DNA from: Cellulophaga sp. HaHa_2_95
GTDB lineage: Bacteria; Bacteroidota; Bacteroidia; Flavobacteriales; Flavobacteriaceae
DNA: 64,000 nucleotides
Assembly: GCF_019278565.1 (NCBI RefSeq)
Contig: NZ_CP058988.1
Span: forward strand, 3,596,001-3,660,000
Reading direction: 5' to 3'
Made by a program: the position numbers and the translations under genes. Within the stretch, counting starts at the first letter, position 1, and every line of letters starts with the position of its first letter. Below the pieces are notes generated by a model, which saw only the letters and a program-made list of their open reading frames with translations, was not told the origin of the DNA and searched no databases. Positions 26,067 to 35,234 of the stretch are shown here, in pieces.

Positions 26067-26834
26067 TTAATTCTTAGCATCCTGTTTTTCAGCCCATTCT
26101 TTAGCTCTTTCAGAACGTTTTGCAGAACCAGGGTGAGAAGACGTTAACGATCCTTTACCACCATTATCACTTAAGTCTGCTAATTTTTGAAAAGCACCCT
26201 CCATAGCATGGTAATTTAAATCATGACGTACTAAAAATTCAAATCCGTATTTATCAGATTCAGATTCATTGGTTTGAGAAAATTGTGCATTTAAGACATT
26301 CTCTACGAAACCACCAATTTCACCATCGGCTAATACTTTACCTGAATTTGTATTAGCAACAGCTAAATCTTTAGCAGCAGAAATTTTATACGCCGACTTG
26401 TAACGCTCCTTAGAGTGTCCTAATTTCACATGTCCTATCTCATGGCCAATAACACTAAGAATTTCATCATCAGTCATTAAATCCATTAGACCTGCCATAA
26501 CACGCACACTACCATCAGGAGTCGCAAATGCATTAATATCGGTTACTAAATATACTTTATAGTTTAAATCTAGGCCATCCTCATTTTCGAAACCTTTTAC
26601 CAAATTAGCCAAACGATCTGCATAAGGATCTCCCGCTTCTCCAACAGGATTGTTTTCGTCCATCCATACTACAGATTCCAATGACAATTTTGCCATATCT
26701 TCATCTGTTAAAGATGCTGCAGCGACCATTTTCTTCCCTGCATCAACATTTCCTTTTTTTAACATTTTGCCAAATTGCGCCTGCAAACTAACTGTTCCTA
26801 AGGCAAAAACTGCTATTAAAATACTTGTTTTCAT
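26067..26834 (-). CDS. M48-family metalloprotease, periplasmic
   Basis: Exported zinc protease: signal peptide (about 1-19, ending LQAQ), then a 230-residue M48 domain. The zinc motif HEIGH is at residues 131-135 within SVIGHEIGHVKLGHSKE, and the third ligand is expected in NESESDKYGFEFLVRH. The end HPGSAKRSERAKEWA matches the family S-x-H-P segment. The small single-domain architecture resembles LoiP/YcaL envelope-quality proteases. It is monocistronic and a TAAATTTG box (26861-26868, minus strand) may be its -7 element. Confidence 0.93.
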   Translation of the reverse strand: MKTSILIAVFALGTVSLQAQFGKMLKKGNVDAGKKMVAAASLTDEDMAKLSLESVVWMDENNPVGEAGDPYADRLANLVKGFENEDGLDLNYKVYLVTDINAFATPDGSVRVMAGLMDLMTDDEILSVIGHEIGHVKLGHSKERYKSAYKISAAKDLAVANTNSGKVLADGEIGGFVENVLNAQFSQTNESESDKYGFEFLVRHDLNYHAMEGAFQKLADLSDNGGKGSLTSSHPGSAKRSERAKEWAEKQDAKN

Positions 26835-26894
26835 ATTTTATGGTTTAATTATTTAAGTTTCAAATTTAATTTTAAAAGTACACATATGGTTTAT

Positions 26895-28352
26895 TTACTC
26901 CGGAATATTTTTAAGAATATCTAATGTAAACTTCCAAAACTTCTGTACAGATGAAATACTAACGCGTTCATCTGGAGAATGCGCCCCTTTAATAGTTGGA
27001 CCATAACTAATCATATCTAAGTCTGGGTAATTCTGTCCTAAAATACCACATTCTAAGCCAGCATGGCAAGCAACCACTTTTGGTTCCTCTTTAAATACCT
27101 TCTTATATTGTACTTTTAACACCTCTAAAATTGCTGAATTTGGGTTGGGGTTCCACCCTGGATAATCACCACTCAAGGTAACCTTACAGTCCGCCAGCTC
27201 AAAAGCAGACTGCAATGCGCTTGCTAAATCTAGTTTAGAAGAATTAACAGAAGAACGCGTTAAACATCCAATATGTATCTTTCCATCTTCTACTAGTACA
27301 CGAGCCACATTATTAGACGTTTCTACCAAATCATCAATAGCAGCACTCATAGTATATACTCCATTATGTGCGGTATATAACGCTTTTAAAAGCTTAGATT
27401 GCGTTTTAAAATTCATAACCGATTTCGGTTTTTTAGCTTCCGATAAGCTAATTACCATAGTAGGCTCCGTTACGAATAGTTCTTCTTTAATTGTCTTTGA
27501 CCATTGTTCAAAATCTTTCTCAAAATCTTTAACACGTCCTTTCTTAACACTAACAACAGCGACACTCTCTCTTGGAATAGCATTACGTAAACTACCGCCA
27601 TTGATACTAGAGATTCTAAGTTTATACTTGCCCGCTCCTAAGAATAAGATGCGGTTCATGATTTTATTTGCGTTTCCTAGACCTTTGTGAATATCCATTC
27701 CGCTATGGCCACCCGTAAGTCCCTTAACGTTTAATTCAAAAGATACTGTCCCCATTGGCGTAGAACGTTCTTTGTATTTGCGCTTAGCCGTTACATCAAT
27801 ACCTCCCGCACAACCTATGTCTATTTCATCATCTTCCTCGGTATCTAAATTAAGTAAAATAGCTCCTTTTAGAACTCCGCCTTTTAATCCCATAGCACCG
27901 GTCATACCTGTTTCTTCGTCAATTGTAAAAAGGGCCTCTAACGCAGGGTGATCAATAGTAGTACTTTCTAATAGCGCCATAATGGTAGCTACTCCCATAC
28001 CGTTATCTGCGCCTAAGGTGGTACCTTTTGCTTTTACCCAATCATCGGCGATAACCATTTCTATACCTTGGGTATCAAAATCAAAAATAGTATCGTTATT
28101 TTTTTGATGCACCATATCTAGATGAGACTGGAGTGTCACCATTTTACGTTTTTCAAAACCTTTGGTTGCTGGCTTTCTGATAATAACGTTCCCTACTTCA
28201 TCTTTAAAAGTTTCAAAACCTAGACTCTTTCCAAAATCTAACATAAATGCAATAACGCGCTCCTCTTTTTTAGAAGGTCTCGGTACGGCATTTAAATCTG
28301 CAAATTTATTCCAAACAGCTTTTGGCTCTAATTGTCTTATCTCTTTACTCAT
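26895..28352 (-). CDS. pepD: Aminoacyl-histidine dipeptidase (cytosolic nonspecific dipeptidase)
   Basis: M20-family zinc dipeptidase which hydrolyses diverse dipeptides, including Xaa-His. Metal-site motifs: LQSHLDMVHQ, GTTLGADNGMGVA, TIDEETGMTGAMGL and, near the end, ACHAGLECGIL and GAHSPDERV. A dimerisation domain is inserted in the middle. The longest frame starts at 28373, but that ATG lies within a TATTTTTG -7 box (28371-28378). The ATG at 28352, giving MSKEIRQLEPK, fits both the promoter and the usual N-terminus, so the protein is about 485 residues. Confidence 0.94.
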   Translation of the reverse strand: MSKEIRQLEPKAVWNKFADLNAVPRPSKKEERVIAFMLDFGKSLGFETFKDEVGNVIIRKPATKGFEKRKMVTLQSHLDMVHQKNNDTIFDFDTQGIEMVIADDWVKAKGTTLGADNGMGVATIMALLESTTIDHPALEALFTIDEETGMTGAMGLKGGVLKGAILLNLDTEEDDEIDIGCAGGIDVTAKRKYKERSTPMGTVSFELNVKGLTGGHSGMDIHKGLGNANKIMNRILFLGAGKYKLRISSINGGSLRNAIPRESVAVVSVKKGRVKDFEKDFEQWSKTIKEELFVTEPTMVISLSEAKKPKSVMNFKTQSKLLKALYTAHNGVYTMSAAIDDLVETSNNVARVLVEDGKIHIGCLTRSSVNSSKLDLASALQSAFELADCKVTLSGDYPGWNPNPNSAILEVLKVQYKKVFKEEPKVVACHAGLECGILGQNYPDLDMISYGPTIKGAHSPDERVSISSVQKFWKFTLDILKNIPE

Positions 28353-28370
28353 ATTTATTTTTATCTTCCT

Positions 28371-28378
28371 CAAAAATA
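28371..28378 (-). promoter_or_regulatory. Candidate -7 box of pepD
   Basis: Minus-strand TATTTTTG matches TAnnTTTG and leads to a leader of roughly 10 bases before ATG 28352. The box of the divergent DUF3810 gene starts only 20 bases away, so the two promoters are back to back. Confidence 0.4.
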
Positions 28379-28398
28379 CGGATACTTAAAGAATACCT

Positions 28399-28406
28399 TA
28401 TTTTTG
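28399..28406 (+). promoter_or_regulatory. Candidate -7 box of the DUF3810 gene
   Basis: TATTTTTG matches TAnnTTTG and is 25 bases before the ATG at 28432. No TTG stands at the usual distance. Confidence 0.35.
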
Positions 28407-28431
28407 AATGTATATTTTTTTAACAACCTGA

Positions 28432-29499
28432 ATGAATAATAGACTTAAAAACGTAATTGCCTTATCTTTACCCCTGCAAATTTTCTTAGTGCGATGGCTT
28501 AGCAATTATCCGGAGTATATTGAAATCTACTTTAGCACAGGTATCTACCGCTATACTTCTACGTTTTTTAGATTGATTTTAGGTTGGGTACCTTTCTCCG
28601 TTGGCGATATCATATATGCCTTTTTAATTGTTTACGCCATTAGATACCTTGTTGTTAAAAGAAAATACATTTGGACTCATAAATTAGTATTTTTAAGAAA
28701 TATAGCTATGGTACTCGCTGTAGCCTATTTTACATTTAATCTCTCTTGGGGTTTAAACTACCACAGAGAACCTATTTCAAAAAAACTAGCCCTTACCGAA
28801 AAATGCACTAAAGAAGAGTTGGTGTCTTTTGTTGATGCTTTGATTCTGAAAACAAATCAAACTCAAATGCGCATTGTGGGTGACTCTTCTAAAATTGTTA
28901 CAAACAACTTCACTAATAAGGAATTGTTTACCAAAACAATTGAGGGCTATACCCAATTAGAAAAAACACATCCTTTCTTATCCTATACCCATTACAGCAT
29001 CAAGGAATCTTTATTCAGTTATCCATTAAGTTATATGGGCTATGGTGGCTATTTAAATCCGTTTACCAATGAAGCCCAAGTAAACGCACTCATTCCATCC
29101 TTCCGATTTCCAGTAGTAAGTGGTCATGAGATTGGCCATCAATTAGGATATTCGGCAGAAAACGAGACAAATCTAATAGGCTACATTGTCACATTAAATA
29201 ATGAAGATATTCAATTCAAATATTCGGCATACGCTTACGCTCTTAGTTATTGCTTAAGTAATATTAAAGAAAACGATCCTGAACTATTCACCTCCTTAAT
29301 TGCCAAGGTTAATGGTGGGGTACTACAAAATTACGAAGCCATGAATGCCTTTTGGTTGGGATATGAAAACATCACGGAACCTGTTTTCAAAGCCATTTTT
29401 AATTCTTTTCTTAAAGCAAACAAACAAAATGATGGAATTAAAAGTTATAGTAAAGTGGTTTATTTAATGGTAAGTTATCATCAAAAATATCCCCTTTAA
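28432..29499 (+). CDS. DUF3810 membrane protein with HExxH motif
   Basis: A 355-residue protein with two or three membrane helices in the first 110 residues, then a soluble domain. The domain carries VVSGHEIGHQLGYSAENETN, with His232-Glu233 and His236 forming a gluzincin-type HExxH zinc motif followed by a Glu/Asn-rich third-ligand segment. This is the DUF3810 family, widespread in Bacteroidota and functionally undescribed to my knowledge. A membrane-bound metallopeptidase is a reasonable inference from the motif. It is monocistronic, divergent from pepD. Confidence 0.85.
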   Translation: MNNRLKNVIALSLPLQIFLVRWLSNYPEYIEIYFSTGIYRYTSTFFRLILGWVPFSVGDIIYAFLIVYAIRYLVVKRKYIWTHKLVFLRNIAMVLAVAYFTFNLSWGLNYHREPISKKLALTEKCTKEELVSFVDALILKTNQTQMRIVGDSSKIVTNNFTNKELFTKTIEGYTQLEKTHPFLSYTHYSIKESLFSYPLSYMGYGGYLNPFTNEAQVNALIPSFRFPVVSGHEIGHQLGYSAENETNLIGYIVTLNNEDIQFKYSAYAYALSYCLSNIKENDPELFTSLIAKVNGGVLQNYEAMNAFWLGYENITEPVFKAIFNSFLKANKQNDGIKSYSKVVYLMVSYHQKYPL

Positions 29500-29641
29500 A
29501 ATACCTATCTCAAAAATTAGTTCGCATTTTTTAGCAAGTACCTATAACGTTCCCAATAATCTGTTAAAAATAATCCAAACACCTGTGTAGGTTATCAATT
29601 TAACTTATTTTTAAGAAGACTAATTAACTAAAACTACATAT

Positions 29642-32590
29642 ATGAAAATGCGATTACTCGTGCTCACCTTCCTATGGTGCAGCAGTTATTTATTTGCGCA
29701 AGATTATTTTCCGAAAAATGATGGCGTAAAATCTAAAAACAACAACTACACGGCTTTTACCAATGCTAAAATTTTTGTGACCCCAACGCAAATTATTGAG
29801 AATGGGACCCTTTTAATTCAGAATGGCAAGGTGGTTCAAGCCGGAAAAACGGTATCCATCCCAAAAAATGCAGTAACTATTGATGTAAGTGGTAAATCTA
29901 TCTACCCCTCTTTTATTGATGTATATTCAGATTTTGGTATCGAAAAACCCAAAAGACCAAGCAGACGTGGACGTACGGCAGAATACGAACCTTCAAGAGA
30001 AGGCTTTTATTGGAATGATCATATCATGCCCGAAACGAATAGCATCGCTGCTTTTAAATACGATAGCAAAAAAGCAAAAGGCTTATTAGAGGCTGGTTTC
30101 GGCGTTGTTAATTCACACCTTCAAGATGGTATTGCTAGAGGTACTGGAGTATTAATTGCCCTTAACACAGAAGGTACTGATGCTAACCGCGTACTAGATG
30201 ATAGATCTGCTCAGTATTTTTCTTTTGAGCGAAGTGTGATAAAAAATCAATCATATCCAACTTCCTTAATGGGAACTACGGCCTTATTACGCCAAATGTA
30301 TAGTGATATGAATTGGTATGCTCAAGGAAAATCTGATACCAAAGACCGTTCTTTAGAGGCCTTGATTGCGAATAAAAATCTAGTGCAAATTTTTGAAGCT
30401 AAAGATAGAGGTAATGATTTACTAGCCGATCAAATTGGCGATGCATATGGCATACAATATGCTATAGTTGCCGGCGGTGATGAATACGAAAACATGGCCG
30501 AAATAAAAGCTACAGGTGCAAAATATATTCTGCCTTTAAATTTTCCAGACGCTTATGATGTTTCTAATCCTTACCAAGCAGGTTATGTTTCTTTAGAAGA
30601 CATGCGTAATTGGAACCAAGCTCCTTTGAATCCTAAAATGATGGCGGATAACGGGATTTCTTTTTCTATTACGATGCACGATTCAAAATCTGCCGCAAAG
30701 TTCAAAGAAAATTTAATGAAAGCTATCACCTACGGCCTTTCAAAAACAAAAGCCTTGGAAGCCCTAACTACCGTACCCGCGGCCATCTTAGGCAAAAGTT
30801 CTAAAATTGGAACCTTACAAGCGGGTAGCTATGCAAATTTTTTAATTACTTCTGGTGATGTGTTTGAAAAAAGCACCACCTTATATGAAAACTGGGTACA
30901 AGGAAATAAGACCATTGTTAATGACATCAATGTAAAAGATATTAGAGGTGATTACTCTTTATACACGGACGGAGCCACATTTAAAATTTCTATAAGTGGA
31001 GAACCTAGCAAACCTAAGGTTGAGATTAAGCAAGACACCTTAAAACTTACCTCTAAAATTAGTTATGCTAATGATTGGTTAGATTTATCTTTTTCTACCG
31101 ATGAAGGTGATAAAGTATATCGTATGACTGGTTTGGTAACAGAATCAGATGAATTATCAGGTAGATTAATTTTACCAAACGGAAAAGAATCTTTTTTTAA
31201 GGCTGATAAATTAAAAGGCTTTGAGGAAAAAGAGAAAGATGAAAAAGACAAAAAGGCTCCTAAAATTATGCCGATCACTTATCCTAATATTGGATACGGT
31301 TACACATCAATTCCTCAGCAAGAAACTACTTTATTTAAAAATGCGACGGTGTGGACTGGCGAAGAAGCTGGTGTTCTGAAAAATACGGATGTCTTAGTGA
31401 AAAATGGAAAGATCACTAAAATAGGAACCAACCTAAATGCCGGTAGCGCTAAAGTTGTAGATGCTACAGGAAAGCATTTAACTGCAGGGATTATAGATGA
31501 GCATACCCACATTGCGCTCTTAGATGTAAATGAAGCAGGACAAAATTCTTCTGCAGAAGTGACAATGGAAGATGTTGTAAACATAGAAGACATGAACATT
31601 TACCGCAATTTGGCTGGTGGCGTAACCTCTGGTCAGTTGTTACATGGTTCTGCAAACCCTATTGGAGGAAGATCTGCTATCATTAAATTAAAATGGGGAG
31701 AATCTGCAAAAAATATGATTTATGACAACAGTCCTAAATTTATCAAATTTGCTTTGGGTGAAAATGTAAAACAATCTAATTGGGGTAGTTTTAGTCGTTT
31801 TCCACAAACAAGAATGGGGGTTGAACAAGTGTACATGAATTATTTCCAAAGAGGTAAGGAATATGATGCTTTAAAGAAAAGTGGCAAACCTTATCGCTAT
31901 GATCAAGAACTAGAAGTAATTGCAGAAATTTTAAACGGAGAACGTTTTATTAGCTGCCACTCATATGTACAAAGTGAGATAAATATGCTAATGAAAGTTG
32001 CTGATAAATTCAACTTTAGAATAAACACCTTCACACATATTTTAGAAGGTTATAAAGTAGCAGACAAAATGAAAGAACATGGCGTTGGCGCTTCTACTTT
32101 TAGTGATTGGTGGGCGTACAAATATGAAGTAAATGATGCTATACCTTACAATGCGGCTATTATGCATAGTCAAGGAATTACGGTGGCTATTAATAGTGAT
32201 GATCGTGAAATGTCTCGTAGATTAAACCAAGAAGCTGGTAAAATTGTAAAATATGGTGGTGTTTCTGAGGAGGAAGCTTGGAAGATGGTCACCATCAACC
32301 CAGCTAAACTATTACACCTAGATGATAGAACCGGAAGTATAAAAGTAGGCAAAGATGCGGATTTGGTCTTATGGTCTGATCACCCTTTATCAATGTATGC
32401 TAAATCTGAAAAGACAATGGTAGATGGTGCTGTATATTTTGATTTAGAGAAAGATAAATTACAGAGAGACGCTATTGCAAAAGAACGCAATGAATTAATA
32501 AATATGATGCTTCAAGAAAAAGAAAGTGGTAAACCAACACGGAAGCCTATGAAAAAAGACAAAGAGGAATTTCATTGTGATAGTTTATAA
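29642..32590 (+). CDS. Exported two-domain amidohydrolase-family protein
   Basis: A 982-residue protein with a signal peptide (to about residue 20, FAQD). It contains two amidohydrolase-like halves. In the N-terminal half (about 30-430) the place where the metal-binding HxH should be reads YPSFIDVYSDFG, so no ligands; strands and the closing KIGTLQAGSYANFLI remain. The C-terminal half (about 560-960) is complete, with IIDEHTHIAL (His621, His623), SCHSYVQSE, NTFTHILEGY and INSDDREMSRR, resembling imidazolonepropionase-type enzymes. The C-terminus is basic. It probably hydrolyses a cyclic amide or peptide-like substrate in the periplasm; the substrate is unknown. A single-domain relative follows. 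Confidence 0.85.
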   Translation: MKMRLLVLTFLWCSSYLFAQDYFPKNDGVKSKNNNYTAFTNAKIFVTPTQIIENGTLLIQNGKVVQAGKTVSIPKNAVTIDVSGKSIYPSFIDVYSDFGIEKPKRPSRRGRTAEYEPSREGFYWNDHIMPETNSIAAFKYDSKKAKGLLEAGFGVVNSHLQDGIARGTGVLIALNTEGTDANRVLDDRSAQYFSFERSVIKNQSYPTSLMGTTALLRQMYSDMNWYAQGKSDTKDRSLEALIANKNLVQIFEAKDRGNDLLADQIGDAYGIQYAIVAGGDEYENMAEIKATGAKYILPLNFPDAYDVSNPYQAGYVSLEDMRNWNQAPLNPKMMADNGISFSITMHDSKSAAKFKENLMKAITYGLSKTKALEALTTVPAAILGKSSKIGTLQAGSYANFLITSGDVFEKSTTLYENWVQGNKTIVNDINVKDIRGDYSLYTDGATFKISISGEPSKPKVEIKQDTLKLTSKISYANDWLDLSFSTDEGDKVYRMTGLVTESDELSGRLILPNGKESFFKADKLKGFEEKEKDEKDKKAPKIMPITYPNIGYGYTSIPQQETTLFKNATVWTGEEAGVLKNTDVLVKNGKITKIGTNLNAGSAKVVDATGKHLTAGIIDEHTHIALLDVNEAGQNSSAEVTMEDVVNIEDMNIYRNLAGGVTSGQLLHGSANPIGGRSAIIKLKWGESAKNMIYDNSPKFIKFALGENVKQSNWGSFSRFPQTRMGVEQVYMNYFQRGKEYDALKKSGKPYRYDQELEVIAEILNGERFISCHSYVQSEINMLMKVADKFNFRINTFTHILEGYKVADKMKEHGVGASTFSDWWAYKYEVNDAIPYNAAIMHSQGITVAINSDDREMSRRLNQEAGKIVKYGGVSEEEAWKMVTINPAKLLHLDDRTGSIKVGKDADLVLWSDHPLSMYAKSEKTMVDGAVYFDLEKDKLQRDAIAKERNELINMMLQEKESGKPTRKPMKKDKEEFHCDSL

Positions 32591-32689
32591 TAGGTTTGTA
32601 TTGTGATGTGTACTTGTTACTAAGTAAAAGGGGAACAAGACAACATCTAAAAGTACTACCTATAAAACATAAATTTTAAAAATACAGAA

Positions 32690-33985
32690 ATGAAAAAAAT
32701 AATATATATACTCGCATTAGTATGTGCCACTACACTCACCTATGCACAACAGACGCCTGCTCCTGCGCAGACAGAAGCGATTACTATTGAAGGTGCTATT
32801 GCACATTTAGGAAATGGAAAAGTAATAGAAAACTCCCTTTTAATGTTTGAAGGAGGTAAAATCACATTTGTTGGTGATGCCAAAATGAGAATTGCCAGAA
32901 AAGGAACCATCATTAATGCTACAGGAAAGCATGTGTACCCAGGGATCATTGCTCCCGCTAAATCTTTAGGTTTGGTAGAAGTCGATGCCGTACGCGCAAG
33001 TGATGACCAAGATGAATTGGGTGATATGATTCCACACATCCGTAGTTTAATTGCGTACAATGCAGAATCTAAAGTGGTAGAAAGTATGCGCCCAAATGGT
33101 GTGCTGCTTGGACAAATAGCACCACAAGGAGGTCGTATTTCCGGAACCTCATCTATTGTACAATTTGATGCCTGGAACTGGGAAGATGCTGCTGTGAAAG
33201 TAGATGACGGTATTCATATGAATTGGCCAAATTCTTTTAAACAAGGTCGCTGGTGGATGGGCGAAGAACGTGGATATAAGCCAAATGATAAGTATGCAGA
33301 AGAATTAGATGAAATTACTAGCTTCTTTAAAAACTCTATGGCTTATGGTAAAGCAGCAGCTCCAGAAATGAACTTAGCCTTTAAAGCTATGGCTGGTTTA
33401 TTTGATGGCAGCCAGAAGTTATACATCTATACCGATGGTGAAAAAGAAATTATTGATGCCGTTACTTTAGCAAAAGCGAACGGTGTTAAAGAAATAGTTA
33501 TTGTTGGCGGATACCAAGCATATAAGATTACAGATTTCTTAAAAGAAAATAATATTGCTGTGCTTATCAACTTCACACATAACAATCCTAATTTTGAAGA
33601 TGATGATTATGATTTACCCTATAAGAATCCTAAATTACTATTTGATGCGGGTATTTTAGTAGGTATTCAAAATGCTTCCGCAGCTAATTTTCAAACAAGA
33701 AACCTCCCTTTTTATGCTGGGCAAACTGTAGGTCAAGGTTTAGACAAGGAAGCTGCACTACAACTAATTACCGGAAACAATGCTAAAATTTTAGGTATTG
33801 ATGCTGATTATGGAACTTTAGAAGTAGGTAAAAGTGCAACACTCTTCATTTCTGAAGGAGATGCTCTTGATACCAGAAGCAACCAATTAAGCCATGCTTA
33901 TATTGATGGTCGTAATCTATCATTAGAGACGCACCAAACGGAGCTTTGGAAAAGATACATGGGAAAATACGAAGGCCAGAAATAA
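32690..33985 (+). CDS. Exported amidohydrolase-like protein lacking metal ligands
   Basis: A 431-residue protein with a signal peptide (to about residue 19, TYAQQ). It has the fold landmarks of amidohydrolases, VIENSLLMFEGGKITFVG at the start and AKILGIDADYGTLEVGKSATL near the end, but at the first metal site it reads GKHVYPGIIAPAKSLG instead of the HxH. It thus resembles the N-terminal half of the preceding 982-residue protein. It may be a partner or structural pseudoenzyme. The gene is 99 bases downstream and probably co-transcribed, and is followed by a strong terminator. Confidence 0.8.
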   Translation: MKKIIYILALVCATTLTYAQQTPAPAQTEAITIEGAIAHLGNGKVIENSLLMFEGGKITFVGDAKMRIARKGTIINATGKHVYPGIIAPAKSLGLVEVDAVRASDDQDELGDMIPHIRSLIAYNAESKVVESMRPNGVLLGQIAPQGGRISGTSSIVQFDAWNWEDAAVKVDDGIHMNWPNSFKQGRWWMGEERGYKPNDKYAEELDEITSFFKNSMAYGKAAAPEMNLAFKAMAGLFDGSQKLYIYTDGEKEIIDAVTLAKANGVKEIVIVGGYQAYKITDFLKENNIAVLINFTHNNPNFEDDDYDLPYKNPKLLFDAGILVGIQNASAANFQTRNLPFYAGQTVGQGLDKEAALQLITGNNAKILGIDADYGTLEVGKSATLFISEGDALDTRSNQLSHAYIDGRNLSLETHQTELWKRYMGKYEGQK

Positions 33986-34007
33986 TCTTCGCTATCCCAT
34001 AATTTAC

Positions 34008-34038
34008 AAAAGCGTCTAGATAGTTCTAGACGCTTTTT
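34008..34038. terminator. Terminator between the amidohydrolase pair and the molybdenum-cofactor operon
   Basis: AAAGCGTCTAGA and TCTAGACGCTTTTT form a perfect stem of 9 or more bases with a TAGT loop. It lies between convergent transcripts. Confidence 0.88.
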
Positions 34039-34043
34039 CTATT

Positions 34044-35234
34044 TTATTTGGAAGGTATGAAATGAACTTGTACTCCTTTTTCATAGTTGGCCTCTCCTGG
34101 AGGTAAACAAACAAAACCATCTATCTCTGCTAAGGAAGTTAAATCTCCTGATCCATTATTTGTGACAGTTTTAGCCAATAAGGTTGCACCATCCCATTCT
34201 AAAACTGCAGGAATATATAGGGTAAGAATCGGATGTTTCTCTACATCGTTCTTCAAAACAACAAAACGATCTCTAACACCCAATCCCATAGAGTTTTTCA
34301 ACCATGGAGAAAAATACACACAATAATTAGAAAACGTAGAAACAGGATTCCCGGGAAAAGAAAAGACGATAGCATTATATTCTTCATGAACACCAAACCA
34401 AAAAGGTTTCCCTGGGCGCTGTAGTACTTTATGAAAAACTTTCTCAACCCCTAGTTCATCCATAACTTCAGGAATAAAATCAAATTTCCCTTTAGAAACG
34501 CCACCACTTAAAAGCAATATATCATACTCTTTTAGTGCTTTTAAAACAGCCGCCTGTATAACCTCTTTGTTATCATTTAAATGTAAATGTGTTGCAGTAA
34601 TATTTTCTCTCTGTAAAGCTGCTTTTAAAGACAATACGTTGGAAGTGCGGATTTGATGTGGCTTGGGAATTTCTGTAACAGGAACCAACTCATCTCCCGT
34701 AGAAATAACACATACAGAAGGTGTCTTTTGTACGACTACAGAAACTTTACCTACTGAGGCTAAGATACCTATCTCAGCTGGAGAAATTCTTATACCTTTT
34801 TCTAATAAAACAGTCCCCTCTTTCTTATCACTTCCTTGAAGATGTATATTTTGGCCTTTTACCGGCTCCGTATGCACTGTAGCATAACCATCCTTAATCT
34901 CTATATCTTCATACATGACAATCGTATCTGCATACGCTGGAACTACTGCCCCTGTCATAATTTCTAAACAAGACTTTGGATTCTCTAATTTCTGTTGCGC
35001 TAAACCTGCACCAATAACACCCTCAATTTTAAATACTTGCTCATTAGTTTCAAAGGCACTATGTTGTAGTGCTATACCATCTTTAGTAGATCTATTAAAG
35101 GGAGGAAAATCTCTATCGGCATAAATTGTTTCTGCTAACACACAATTTACACTCTCCATAAGTGGTACGGTTACCGTCCCAAAATCTTTAGTATATAACA
35201 TTACGCGCCTAAAAGCCTCTTCATATGTAATCAT
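34044..35234 (-). CDS. moeA: Molybdopterin molybdenumtransferase MoeA
   Basis: Inserts molybdate into adenylylated molybdopterin, the last common step of cofactor synthesis. The 396-residue protein has the N-terminal FPPFNRSTKDGIAL (MoeA DGYA region), PVKGQNIHLQGSDKKEG, the MoCF domain with CVISTGDELVPV, LLLSGGVSKGKFDF, FPGNPVSTFSNY, and a C-terminal beta domain ending in LPPGEANYEKG. A longer frame back to 35399 exists, but those 55 residues lie inside the next gene and are not MoeA-like; the ATG at 35234 overlaps the upstream TGA as ATGA. Last gene of the cluster. Confidence 0.95.
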   Translation of the reverse strand: MITYEEAFRRVMLYTKDFGTVTVPLMESVNCVLAETIYADRDFPPFNRSTKDGIALQHSAFETNEQVFKIEGVIGAGLAQQKLENPKSCLEIMTGAVVPAYADTIVMYEDIEIKDGYATVHTEPVKGQNIHLQGSDKKEGTVLLEKGIRISPAEIGILASVGKVSVVVQKTPSVCVISTGDELVPVTEIPKPHQIRTSNVLSLKAALQRENITATHLHLNDNKEVIQAAVLKALKEYDILLLSGGVSKGKFDFIPEVMDELGVEKVFHKVLQRPGKPFWFGVHEEYNAIVFSFPGNPVSTFSNYCVYFSPWLKNSMGLGVRDRFVVLKNDVEKHPILTLYIPAVLEWDGATLLAKTVTNNGSGDLTSLAEIDGFVCLPPGEANYEKGVQVHFIPSK

